Assembly (NCBI GenBank): GCA_030523345.1
Contig: JAUNIR010000001.1
Coordinates: 25,209 to 89,208 of the forward strand
From: Lachnospiraceae bacterium
Lineage (GTDB): Bacteria; Bacillota; Clostridia; Lachnospirales; Lachnospiraceae
DNA length: 64,000 bases
Reading direction: 5' to 3'
Below, piece by piece: positions 9,085 through 17,946 of this stretch. Made by a program: the position numbers and the translations under genes. The notes under the pieces were generated by a model that had not been told where the DNA came from, made no database searches, and worked only from the letters and a program-made list of their open reading frames with translations. Every line of letters starts with the position of its first letter. Within the stretch, counting starts at the first letter, position 1.

Positions 9085-9942
9085 TTGATAAAACTAGGAT
9101 CACATGTAGGCATGTCCGGGAAGGATATGTTTTTAGGTTCAGCTAAAGAAGCGGCATCCTATGGCGCAAACTGTTTTATGGTGTATACAGGCGCGCCTCA
9201 AAATACAAAGAGAAAGGATGTATCTGAACTTAATATAGAGGCTGGTTGGGATTATATGAGAGCACATGGAATCAATGAAATAATTGTTCATGCTCCATAC
9301 ATAATCAATCTAGCTAATACGGTTAAGCCAGAGATTTATAAGCTTGCGGTTGATTTTCTTGCGTCAGAACTTGAAAGAAGTACGGCTATGGGCTCTAAAT
9401 ATATGGTATTACATCCGGGTTCTCACGTAGAAGCAGGGGTAGATGCAGGCACGGAGTCAATAATAAAAGGTATTAATGAAGTATTAAGCAATGACACTGA
9501 GTGCATGATTGCTCTTGAAACTATGGCAGGAAAAGGTTCTGAAATAGGCAGAAGCTTTGAGGAAATCGCAAGAATATATGATGGCGTTAAGCTTAATAAT
9601 AAGTTAAGAGTCTGTTTTGATACGTGTCATGTTAATGACGCTGGATATGATGTGAAAAATAATTTCGATAGTGTTATTGAGGAATTTGACAGAATAATTG
9701 GTAAGGAGCAAATTGTTTGTTTCCATATTAATGATAGTCTTAATCCACAGGGTGCACATAAGGACAGACATGCGAATATAGGTAAGGGGACAATCGGTTT
9801 TGAAGCCCTTTATCACATTGTACACCATCCGGATTTTATGGATGTTATTAAGATTCTTGAAACACCGTATGTTGAAGATCCTCTCAACGCAGGAAAAAAA
9901 CTTCCACCATACGCCGAGGAAATAAAAATGTTACTTAATTAA
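9085..9942 (+). CDS. nfo: deoxyribonuclease IV (AP endonuclease)
   Basis: The 285-residue protein is a full-length member of the endonuclease IV family, a TIM barrel with a three-metal centre that cuts 5' of abasic sites in base excision repair. Metal-binding blocks are visible: [40 protein letters not shown] with [10 protein letters not shown], and ILETPY. Translation starts at TTG, placed seven bases after AAAAGGAG; no in-frame ATG lies in the right place. It is likely co-transcribed with the upstream helicase. Confidence 0.95.
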   Translation: MIKLGSHVGMSGKDMFLGSAKEAASYGANCFMVYTGAPQNTKRKDVSELNIEAGWDYMRAHGINEIIVHAPYIINLANTVKPEIYKLAVDFLASELERSTAMGSKYMVLHPGSHVEAGVDAGTESIIKGINEVLSNDTECMIALETMAGKGSEIGRSFEEIARIYDGVKLNNKLRVCFDTCHVNDAGYDVKNNFDSVIEEFDRIIGKEQIVCFHINDSLNPQGAHKDRHANIGKGTIGFEALYHIVHHPDFMDVIKILETPYVEDPLNAGKKLPPYAEEIKMLLN

Positions 9943-9958
9943 TAAGGAGATAAATAAT

Positions 9959-11269
9959 ATGTGGGCATATGAAAGTGTATTTTATCAAATCTATCCATTA
10001 GGAATGTGTGGAGCGCCATTCGAAAACGATGGTGTTCTCGAGCATAGAATTCTTAACTGTCTTGACTGGGTTGACCATATTGAAAAGTTAGGAATGAATG
10101 CAGTTTATTTTTCACCAGTTTTTGAATCTGATACTCATGGTTATAATACCCGTGACTATACTAAGATTGATGTAAGACTTGGTACAAATGAAGATTTTAA
10201 AAAGGTAGTTGATGCATTTCATGCAAAAGGAATTAAAGTAATTGTTGATGGTGTGTTTAATCACGTAGGTCGTGGTTTTTTTGCGTTCCAGGATGTATTG
10301 CAACATAGATGGGACAGCAGATATAAGGATTGGTTTAATATTAATTTTGATGGCAATTCTAATTACAACGATGGATTATGGTATGAAGGTTGGGAAGGAA
10401 ACTATGATCTTGTTAAGTTAAACCTTCATAACGAAGAAGTAGTACAGCATATTTTTAACGCAGTTGAAGGTTGGATGAATGAGTTTGAAATAGATGGTAT
10501 TAGACTTGATGTTGCGTACTGTCTTGATTATGGATTCTTAAGAAGATTAAGAGACTTTTGTGACTCAAAGAGGCAGGATTTCTTCCTTCTTGGAGAAGTG
10601 CTTCATGGCGAATACGGAAGAATGCTTAATGAAATGAATATACATTCAATATATAACTACCAGTGTTACAAAGGTATCTATTCATCATTTAATAGTTATA
10701 ACATGTTTGAGATTATTCATTCATTGTTAAGAATGTTTGGACCAGAAGATTGGACAGTGGCAAGAGGAAGACATCTTCTTTCATTCTGTGATAATCATGA
10801 TGTTTCAAGAATTGCATCAATTCTTTCTAATGAAAATCATATTAAGGGAGTTTATGGAATGGTATTTGGAATGCCAGGAATTCCTTGTGTATATTATGGA
10901 AGTGAATGGGGCGTTAAGGGTGATAAGTCTCAAGGAGATCCATCACTCAGACCTTATATAGAGAGACCAGAGTGGAACGAACTCTGTGATTTTATATCAA
11001 AGCTTTCAGAAGCAAAGAAAAACTCAAAAGCACTTAACTATGGTGGATTTAGATCTGTAGTACTTAACAATAAGAATTGTATTTTTGAAAGAAAATGCGA
11101 TGATGAAAGAGTTCTTGTGTGTATTAATGCAGACGGTGAAGAATTTACAGCTCATTATGATGCAGGATGTGGATGTGGTACAGATCTTATAACCGGAGAA
11201 CATGTTGATTTTGGTGGTGGTACAAGGCTTGCACCATATGATGTTAAATTTATTAAGTGTGAATACTAG
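9959..11269 (+). CDS. alpha-amylase family (GH13) glycosidase
   Basis: The 436-residue protein is a compact GH13 enzyme with no signal peptide, so it acts on imported maltodextrins. The (beta/alpha)8 barrel motifs are in order: DGVFNHVG, GIRLDVAY with nucleophile Asp184, LLGEVLHG with acid/base Glu213, and CDNHDVSR with transition-state Asp281. A short C-terminal beta domain follows. Exact specificity (alpha-amylase, neopullulanase or maltogenic) cannot be decided from sequence. A GGAGATAAATAAT ribosome site precedes the ATG. It stands 16 bases after nfo, but the functions are unrelated. Confidence 0.9.
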   Translation: MWAYESVFYQIYPLGMCGAPFENDGVLEHRILNCLDWVDHIEKLGMNAVYFSPVFESDTHGYNTRDYTKIDVRLGTNEDFKKVVDAFHAKGIKVIVDGVFNHVGRGFFAFQDVLQHRWDSRYKDWFNINFDGNSNYNDGLWYEGWEGNYDLVKLNLHNEEVVQHIFNAVEGWMNEFEIDGIRLDVAYCLDYGFLRRLRDFCDSKRQDFFLLGEVLHGEYGRMLNEMNIHSIYNYQCYKGIYSSFNSYNMFEIIHSLLRMFGPEDWTVARGRHLLSFCDNHDVSRIASILSNENHIKGVYGMVFGMPGIPCVYYGSEWGVKGDKSQGDPSLRPYIERPEWNELCDFISKLSEAKKNSKALNYGGFRSVVLNNKNCIFERKCDDERVLVCINADGEEFTAHYDAGCGCGTDLITGEHVDFGGGTRLAPYDVKFIKCEY

Positions 11270-11278
11270 ATATAGTTT

Positions 11279-11307
11279 TTGTTACATTTGTACAAAAATG
11301 TTATGAT
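11279..11307 (+). promoter_or_regulatory. candidate promoter of the chemotaxis receptor, with inverted repeat in the spacer
   Basis: TTGTTA at 11279-11284 and TATGAT at 11302-11307 are separated by 17 bases. The spacer is covered by an inverted repeat ACATTT-N6-AAATGT (11284-11301), a plausible repressor site. A roughly 110-base leader would follow. Confidence 0.5.
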
Positions 11308-11426
11308 TTGGACTTGGAAAATTGTTGTGTTTTTAACTAATATCGTTTAATATTATTGTATCTGTGCAATTGTGCATAGAGTCCATGGAGGGACGTTTTA
11401 GTATTAAACATTTAAGGAGAAAAAAG

Positions 11427-13163
11427 ATGGCAAAGGACGCAAAGGCTAGTAAGACAGCAAGTAATGATAAGGTATCATTTCTTAATTCGATTACTTTCAA
11501 GATAATGCTTCTTGTAGGTGTTGCATTACTTGTTACCACAGTAGCAATTTCAGTTTCAATTGTTAGCAGTTCTAAGAAGATTATTACTGAAAATGTTCAG
11601 AATCATATTGAGTATATGGCTGAGGCAGAATGTACACTTCTTAACGCTGATATCTCAAAGGCATTACTTACAGGTAAGCCTGTTGGATATGATTTTTACA
11701 ATGAAATCATAGGTGGCGTAAAAGTTGAAGGTATGCCTGGATCATATGCATATATCGTTTCACCAACTGGTGACATGGTATTTCATCCTACAAAGGATAA
11801 GGTAGGACAGCCAGTTGAAAACGAAGTAGTAAAGGGACTTGTGGCTCAGATTGAAAGCGATCAGATTCCAGAACCTGGATTTGCCAGATATTTTTATAAA
11901 AATGCATGGAAATATGCAGGATATGCAATTACAGATAATAATTATATTCTTGTAGTTACTGCAGATGAAGAGGAGGCTTTGGCTGAACTTAATGATGTAA
12001 CAAAGAAAGCTATTGGATTTGCTATTGCTATATTTATAGCATGTCTTGCTGTTTCATATTTTGTTGCTAAGATTATTACAAAGCCAATTCTTATGATTAC
12101 AGATATTATTAAGGCTACAGCCGATTTTGATTTCAGACACAACAGCGCAAGCGATGTTTTAGTTAAGCGTAAAGATGAATCTGGACTTATGGCAAGAGCC
12201 GTAGGCGGAATGAGAAGAGCCTTAAGAGATATGGTTGGAAATATCGGAAGCGCATCAGACAGCATTACAAATAATGTTAATCAGCTTCAGGATGTTACAA
12301 ACATTGTTAATAGCATGTGTACTGATAACTCTGCTACAACTCAGCAGTTGGCAGCAGGAATGCAGGAAACAGCGGCAACAACAGAAAGCATTTATGCAAA
12401 TATTGGATATATGCAGACTGGTGCGAAAGATATCATGGCTCTTACAGAAGCTGGAGATCAGACTTCAAAAGAAGTTATGGAAAGAGCTAATAACATGAAG
12501 AATAAAACTCTTGAAGCTACTAAACGTACTCAGGAAACATATGATTCAGTTAAGGTTAGATCTGCAGCTGCAATCGAAGAATCTAAGGCAGTTTCTAAGA
12601 TTAATGAGCTTACAGACACAATCATGAGCATTTCTTCTCAGACATCACTTCTTGCACTTAATGCTTCTATCGAAGCTGCAAGAGCTGGTGAGGCAGGAAG
12701 AGGGTTTGCAGTTGTTGCTACAGAAATTGGTAATCTTGCAGATCAGACATCTAGAGCAGTAGGAGATATTAATGGTATTGTAGGCGAGGTTAATGCCGCC
12801 GTTGCTAATATGACAGGATGTCTTGAGGAAACAACAGGATTCCTTGAGGAAACAGTATTAGCAGATTACACAGGATTTGCTGAAGTATCAGAGCAGTACT
12901 CAGATGATGCAAATAAGTTTAAAGAGAGCATGAATGATGTTCATGAGTCAATCGTTAATCTTGCGGATTCTATTTCAAAGATTTCGGATGCATTATCAGG
13001 TATCAACGCAACAGTTGGTGAGTCAACTCTTGGTGTTACAGATATTGCTGGAAAGACAACAGATATGGTTACACGTACATCTGAGACAAATGATCTCGTT
13101 TACGAGTCACTTTCATGTGTTGAACAGCTTCGTAGCATCGTTGATGAGTTCACAATGGAATAA
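11427..13163 (+). CDS. methyl-accepting chemotaxis protein
   Basis: The 578-residue receptor has a transmembrane helix at about 23-45, an extracellular Cache-like sensor with [18 protein letters not shown], a second helix at about 195-215 and a HAMP linker. A cytoplasmic signalling region carries the hairpin-tip sequence [20 protein letters not shown], which contacts CheA and CheW. The ATG at 11427 is chosen because AAGGAG precedes it; the frame stays open upstream to 11364. The ligand cannot be inferred. Its neighbours are carbohydrate enzymes, so sugar taxis is possible but unproven. A strong terminator follows. Confidence 0.95.
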   Translation: MAKDAKASKTASNDKVSFLNSITFKIMLLVGVALLVTTVAISVSIVSSSKKIITENVQNHIEYMAEAECTLLNADISKALLTGKPVGYDFYNEIIGGVKVEGMPGSYAYIVSPTGDMVFHPTKDKVGQPVENEVVKGLVAQIESDQIPEPGFARYFYKNAWKYAGYAITDNNYILVVTADEEEALAELNDVTKKAIGFAIAIFIACLAVSYFVAKIITKPILMITDIIKATADFDFRHNSASDVLVKRKDESGLMARAVGGMRRALRDMVGNIGSASDSITNNVNQLQDVTNIVNSMCTDNSATTQQLAAGMQETAATTESIYANIGYMQTGAKDIMALTEAGDQTSKEVMERANNMKNKTLEATKRTQETYDSVKVRSAAAIEESKAVSKINELTDTIMSISSQTSLLALNASIEAARAGEAGRGFAVVATEIGNLADQTSRAVGDINGIVGEVNAAVANMTGCLEETTGFLEETVLADYTGFAEVSEQYSDDANKFKESMNDVHESIVNLADSISKISDALSGINATVGESTLGVTDIAGKTTDMVTRTSETNDLVYESLSCVEQLRSIVDEFTME

Positions 13164-13183
13164 TAGAGATATATTTATAAATT

Positions 13184-13218
13184 ATGGGCTGTGGGCAATT
13201 GCTTACAGCCCATTTTTT
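13184..13218 (+). terminator. intrinsic terminator after the chemotaxis receptor
   Basis: Arms 13184-13192 and 13205-13213 form a perfect 9-bp stem (ATGGGCTGT with ACAGCCCAT), followed by a run of T. Confidence 0.88.
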
Positions 13219-13232
13219 ATATATAATAATAT

Positions 13233-13261
13233 TTGTCAAAATATGTTCATTTTGATATATT
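13233..13261 (+). promoter_or_regulatory. beta-mannosidase promoter with operator-like inverted repeat
   Basis: TTGTCA (13233-13238) and TATATT (13256-13261) are spaced by 17 bases. A 7-6-7 inverted repeat, TCAAAAT-N6-ATTTTGA (13236-13255), overlaps the -35 box and fills the spacer, as expected for a repressor operator. No regulator gene is adjacent. Confidence 0.6.
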
Positions 13262-13291
13262 ATGAGTTTTTAATAGCCAGGGGTGGTATAA

Positions 13292-15787
13292 ATGATATTT
13301 CAGACATTAAATGGAAATTGGGTAATGAATGAAAAGGGATCAGAAGCATATATTGATGCGAAGATTCCAGGTTCAGTTTTATCTACGTTATTAGTTCAGC
13401 ATAGAATTCAAGATCCTTTCTTTGGAACAAACGAGGATGAAGTAAAAGAAATTTTCAGGAATGATTACTATTTTACTAGACAGTTTGAACCATCAGCGGA
13501 CTTATTACAGCAGCAGAAAATAGAATTAGTTTGTAAAGGTATAGATACTCTTTCCAAGATTTATATTAATAATGTGCCGGTTGGAACTACGGATAATATG
13601 CACCGTACATTTACTTTTGATATAAAGAATTATCTTGTGTATGGAGTAAATACAATTACTATCGAGATTCAGTCTCCAATAAATTATATAGAGAATCAGA
13701 GAGGATCAGTAAATAAAGAAGCATACTATGTTCCAGAAGGAAGCATGCGAGGCAATCAGTATTTGAGAAAAGCCCATAGTATGTTTGGATGGAACTTTGG
13801 ACCTAAGCTTCCTGATATGGGAATATGGAGAAGCATAGATTTAGTAGGATATAGTTTAATTAAGCTTGATGATGTATTAGTTGTACAGCACCATGAGAAG
13901 AAGAAAGTAAACTTAGAAATTCAGGTTAAAGCCAACATCATTGAGAGAGGTATGTACATTATCCAGGGTGAAATTGTTACACCAGAGGGAAGAGTTTCTG
14001 CCATTACTGAGACGATGGAGGGTAATGAGGCTACTCTTATGATGGAAATCGAAGAACCAAGATTATGGTGGCCTAATGGTTTTGGAGAACATCCATTATA
14101 TACAGTAAGTGTTTATGCACTTGATATGAATGGTAATGAATGGGATTCTAAGAGCTATAAAATTGGTCTTAGAACTATGAGTATCTCTCAGGAAAGAGAT
14201 GAGTTTGGACACGAGTTCTGTTTCAGGGTTAATGGACATAAGTTCTTTGCAATGGGCGCTAATTATATACCTGAAGACAGTATATATTCCTTTATAACAA
14301 AGGAAAAAATAAATTATTTGTTGAGAGCTGCAATTAAAAGTAATTTTAATACAATACGTGTATGGGGCGGAGGTTACTATCCATCAGATACGTTTTATGA
14401 GATGTGTGACGAATATGGAATCATAGTATGGCAGGACTTCATGTTTGCTGCGAATGCTTATGAGCTCACAGATCAGTTTGCAAGAAACGTGCAAGAGGAA
14501 GTGATTGACAATGTCAAGAGACTTCGTCATCATGCATGCCTTGGCCTTTTCTGTGGCAATAATGGAATAGAGCGTTCGTGGGTTGATAATGCAGAATTCA
14601 GACAAAATGCAGATGCGTTGAGAATAGATACAGTAAGACTATTTGAGCAATTGATAAAGCAGGTTTGTATGGAATATGCTCCACAGACTTTCTATTGGCC
14701 ATCATCTCCATCATCGGGAGGAAATTTCGACAATCCTAATGATGAGTCAAGAGGAGATAACCACTATTGGGAAGTATGGAATGAAAATAGATATTTTAGC
14801 GATTACAAAAACCATTTAATGAGATTTTGTTCTGAATTTGGATTCCAGTCATTCCCTTCACTTAAAACAGTTAAGACTTTCACTAAAGAAGAGGACAGAA
14901 ATATATTCTCAGAGGTAATGGAACACCATCAGAAAACAGCTGATGCGAATGCGAGACTTATTTCCTATATTTCGAAATATTTCTTATTCCCTAAGGATAT
15001 GGAAAGCCTTATGTACTTAACGCAGATACTTCAGGCTATTTCTGTAAAATATGGTGTGGAACATTTCAGACGGAACAGAGGGGCTTGTATGGGAACCCTC
15101 TATTGGACGATGAACGATTGTTGGCCTAGTGTAAGCTGGTCAAGTATTGATTATTTTGGAAGATGGAAAGCTCTTCAGTACATGGCTAAAAATTTCTATT
15201 CACCAATAGCTGGTTCTATTGATTTGGAGGGAAATGTAGCTTCTGTTTATGTACAGAACGAGACTAGAGATATTGAACCACGAAGAGTAAGAATATCACT
15301 TCAGACTTTTGACTTTAGACTTCTTCATGAAGCGGAGTACCAGGTTGAGATTATGCCTGGAGGCGTGGAACTTGTATGTACTATTGATTATTCTGAGTTC
15401 ATTAGAGGCATAGAAAATAGAGTATTTATGGAAGCAACATTCTATGATGAAGAGGATAATGTTGTATCAACCGAAATAGAAGTGTTTGTTCCTTATAAGC
15501 GACTTGCTCTTGAAAATTCATCTATTTCATATTCGGTAATAGAACTTCCAGACGAATATGTAATACGAATGATGTCAGGTGGATTTGCTGCGTTTGTTGA
15601 ACTCGATTTAAGACAGGCTGATGCGGTATTTTCGGAGAACTATTTCCATCTTACATCTAAGAGAGAAAAGGCTGTAAAACTTAAAAAATCAGATATCAGA
15701 TATCTGAATGCTGGAACGCCTGAAATTCAGAATGGTTTCGAACTCGAACAGCAGCTTGTAATTCGTACGCTTAGAGATACATATTAA
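13292..15787 (+). CDS. GH2 beta-mannosidase-like protein with altered acid/base motif
   Basis: The 831-residue protein has the GH2 beta-mannosidase layout: an N-terminal jelly roll, an immunoglobulin-like domain, a TIM barrel (IRVWGGGYYPSDTFYEMCDE, WQDFMFA) and C-terminal beta domains. There is no signal peptide, so it would act on mannosides in the cytoplasm. The nucleophile Glu515 in CSEFGFQS is kept. The usual acid/base motif GNNE reads GNNGIE here, with Gly425 at the catalytic position and the nearest glutamate at 427. Activity is therefore uncertain. The ATG follows GGGGTGG. Family assignment is secure, but function is not. Confidence 0.88.
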   Translation: MIFQTLNGNWVMNEKGSEAYIDAKIPGSVLSTLLVQHRIQDPFFGTNEDEVKEIFRNDYYFTRQFEPSADLLQQQKIELVCKGIDTLSKIYINNVPVGTTDNMHRTFTFDIKNYLVYGVNTITIEIQSPINYIENQRGSVNKEAYYVPEGSMRGNQYLRKAHSMFGWNFGPKLPDMGIWRSIDLVGYSLIKLDDVLVVQHHEKKKVNLEIQVKANIIERGMYIIQGEIVTPEGRVSAITETMEGNEATLMMEIEEPRLWWPNGFGEHPLYTVSVYALDMNGNEWDSKSYKIGLRTMSISQERDEFGHEFCFRVNGHKFFAMGANYIPEDSIYSFITKEKINYLLRAAIKSNFNTIRVWGGGYYPSDTFYEMCDEYGIIVWQDFMFAANAYELTDQFARNVQEEVIDNVKRLRHHACLGLFCGNNGIERSWVDNAEFRQNADALRIDTVRLFEQLIKQVCMEYAPQTFYWPSSPSSGGNFDNPNDESRGDNHYWEVWNENRYFSDYKNHLMRFCSEFGFQSFPSLKTVKTFTKEEDRNIFSEVMEHHQKTADANARLISYISKYFLFPKDMESLMYLTQILQAISVKYGVEHFRRNRGACMGTLYWTMNDCWPSVSWSSIDYFGRWKALQYMAKNFYSPIAGSIDLEGNVASVYVQNETRDIEPRRVRISLQTFDFRLLHEAEYQVEIMPGGVELVCTIDYSEFIRGIENRVFMEATFYDEEDNVVSTEIEVFVPYKRLALENSSISYSVIELPDEYVIRMMSGGFAAFVELDLRQADAVFSENYFHLTSKREKAVKLKKSDIRYLNAGTPEIQNGFELEQQLVIRTLRDTY

Positions 15788-15803
15788 TTACAGGGGGGCA
15801 GTT

Positions 15804-15980
15804 ATGAATATACCAAAAGATCCGGCGATGCTTTTAAGTTTTATAAATCTTAAGTTAAGAGATAACTATTCTTCACTTGACCTATTATGTGAGGATATGG
15901 ACGTTTCTAAGGAAGAAATTATAGAAACGCTTCTGAAGATAGACTATGAATATGATACAAATATAAATCAGTTTGTATAA
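15804..15980 (+). CDS. DUF4250 small protein (58 residues)
   Basis: A short frame starts MNIPKDPAMLLSFINLKLRD and ends with YEYDTNINQFV. It matches the DUF4250 family, whose members are about 60 residues long and begin MNIPKDP. The function is unknown; the middle looks like a small helix-turn-helix fold (SLDLLCEDMDVSKEEII). A strong GGGGGG ribosome site precedes the ATG, and rarA starts six bases after the stop, so it is probably co-translated with rarA. Confidence 0.88.
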   Translation: MNIPKDPAMLLSFINLKLRDNYSSLDLLCEDMDVSKEEIIETLLKIDYEYDTNINQFV

Positions 15981-15985
15981 AGATT

Positions 15986-17314
15986 ATGGATTTATTTGAA
16001 TTTTTTAAAGAAAACAGTGATAAAAATGAGTCTCCATTAGCTGCGAGATTAAGGCCTACAACTCTTGATGAAGTAGTGGGGCAGGAACATATCATCAGCG
16101 AGGACAAACTCTTATATCGTGCAATTAAAGCGGATAAGTTAAGCTCTATTATTTTTTATGGACCGCCAGGTACAGGAAAAACAACCCTTGCTAAGGTGAT
16201 CGCTAATACAACGAGTGCTGAGTTTAAACAGCTTAACGCCACTGTTGCAGGTAAAAAAGACATGGAAGAGGTAGTATCTAAAGCAAAAGATACTCTTTCT
16301 ATGTATGGAAAAAAGACAATTCTTTTTATCGATGAGATTCATAGATTTAACAAAGGACAGCAGGACTATTTGCTCCCATTTGTTGAAGATGGAACTATCA
16401 TTTTAGTTGGAGCGACTACGGAAAACCCTTATTTTGAGGTTAATGGAGCTCTGATTTCCAGATCAATTATATTTGAATTAAAGCCGCTTTCTAAGGACAA
16501 CGTTAAGGAAATACTTAAGAGAGCTGTATATGATGTAGAAAAAGGTATGGGGGCATATGATGCGGTAATAGAAGATGACGCGCTAGAGTTCCTATCAGAT
16601 TTATCAAATGGTGACGCAAGATCAGCTCTTAATGCTATTGAACTCGGAGTTTTAACAACGGAGAGATCAGAAGACGGTAAAATCCATATTACGCTAGACG
16701 TTGCCAGCGAATGCATTCAGAAGCGACGCACTTACTACGATAAAAATGGTGATAACCATTATGATACAGTGTCGGCATTTATTAAGAGTATGAGAGGGTC
16801 GGATCCAGATGCGGCTATATTTTATCTTGCTAAAATGTTATATGCTGGGGAAAGCGTGACGTTTATTGCAAGGCGTATGATGATATGTGCTTCAGAAGAT
16901 GTAGGAAACGCAGATCCACAGGCACTTCAAGTTGCAGTCGCTGCAGCGCAGGCAGTTGAAAGAGTTGGAATGCCAGAAGCTCAGATTATATTATCTCAGG
17001 CAGTTGCATATATTGCTACAGCGCCAAAGAGCAATGCAAGTTGTGTGGCTATTGAAGAAGCAATGCAGGCTGTTCAGGAAACAAAAAATGTCACAATTCC
17101 AGTCCACCTTCAGGATGCCCACTATAAAGGCGCGGCAAAGCTTGGGCATGGAGAGGGATATAAGTATGCGCATAACTACGAAAACCATTACGTTAAGCAG
17201 CAATATCTCCCTTATGAACTAGATGGGAAGGAGTTCTATCATATATCGGATATGGGGTATGAGAAGAAAATTAAAGACCACATGAAGATGTTAAAAAAGA
17301 ATCCAGAAGACTAG
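15986..17314 (+). CDS. rarA: replication-associated recombination protein A (AAA+ ATPase)
   Basis: The 442-residue protein is a RarA/MgsA/WRNIP1 family clamp-loader-like ATPase that acts at stalled replication forks. It has LRPTTLDEVVGQEH, Walker A GPPGTGKTT near residue 62, Walker B LFIDEIHRF, sensor 1 GATTENPYFEV and sensor 2 NGDARSALN. The C-terminal tetramerisation region includes RRTYYDKNGDNHYDTVSAF. Length and order match the family. The start lies six bases after the DUF4250 stop. Confidence 0.96.
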   Translation: MDLFEFFKENSDKNESPLAARLRPTTLDEVVGQEHIISEDKLLYRAIKADKLSSIIFYGPPGTGKTTLAKVIANTTSAEFKQLNATVAGKKDMEEVVSKAKDTLSMYGKKTILFIDEIHRFNKGQQDYLLPFVEDGTIILVGATTENPYFEVNGALISRSIIFELKPLSKDNVKEILKRAVYDVEKGMGAYDAVIEDDALEFLSDLSNGDARSALNAIELGVLTTERSEDGKIHITLDVASECIQKRRTYYDKNGDNHYDTVSAFIKSMRGSDPDAAIFYLAKMLYAGESVTFIARRMMICASEDVGNADPQALQVAVAAAQAVERVGMPEAQIILSQAVAYIATAPKSNASCVAIEEAMQAVQETKNVTIPVHLQDAHYKGAAKLGHGEGYKYAHNYENHYVKQQYLPYELDGKEFYHISDMGYEKKIKDHMKMLKKNPED

Positions 17315-17345
17315 TTTACATAACATAACACAACTACCACACACT

Positions 17346-17858
17346 ATGACAGATCCATTAACACTTACAAAACTTATAATTTTATATATGCTTGATAAGG
17401 CTGGAAACCCAATGCTCAAAACACAGGTTTTCGGCTTTATTATGGAAAAAGATTATACTAACTACTTTACCCTCATGCAGGCGTGCACAGAATTGTGTGA
17501 AGCTAAGTTTATAGAGACGAGAATAATTATGAATGGGGCACATCTGGCTATATTAGAGGATGGTGAGAATACCCTTAAATCTTTCTCTGACAGAATTTCA
17601 AATGCGATTAAAGATGATATCGTAGAATTTTTTAGAGTTAATAAACTTGAGACAAAATCAAGCCTTAATATAAATACAAATTATTATAAAGTTTCAAGAA
17701 GCGAATATGTTGCGGAATTGTCTTTAAAGGAAGAAGACTCAGAACTTCTTATGCTCAAAATATCAATGCCGACCGAGGAATCAGTGCGTGCAATGTGTGA
17801 GAACTTTGAGGGACAGAGCGAGGAACTATACAATTTGATAGTTGATAAACTTTTATAA
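17346..17858 (+). CDS. DUF4364 family protein
   Basis: The 170-residue protein matches DUF4364, a Clostridia family with an N-terminal winged-helix-like segment (LTKLIILYMLDKAGNPMLKTQV) and a mixed C-terminal domain. A DNA-binding regulatory role is likely from the fold but not shown. The ATG has no clear Shine-Dalgarno site; the preceding bases are AC-rich. It sits between rarA and rho on the same strand. Confidence 0.82.
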   Translation: MTDPLTLTKLIILYMLDKAGNPMLKTQVFGFIMEKDYTNYFTLMQACTELCEAKFIETRIIMNGAHLAILEDGENTLKSFSDRISNAIKDDIVEFFRVNKLETKSSLNINTNYYKVSRSEYVAELSLKEEDSELLMLKISMPTEESVRAMCENFEGQSEELYNLIVDKLL

Positions 17859-17946
17859 AGGTGATATTATCGAGATGCAAAGTAAACGTTTCTGGAACAT
17901 GCAATTCACCATTTTTCCAAACATTTATATTTAATATGGAGATTAT

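Noticed and set aside
11308..11426. c-di-GMP riboswitch in the chemotaxis receptor leader
   Set aside because: The conserved GEMM aptamer core was not found; only a 6-bp long-range pairing was seen.
17884..17891. AAACGTTT upstream of rho as a catabolite-control (cre) site
   Set aside because: The palindrome is too short, the flanks do not match the cre consensus, and rho is not an expected target.
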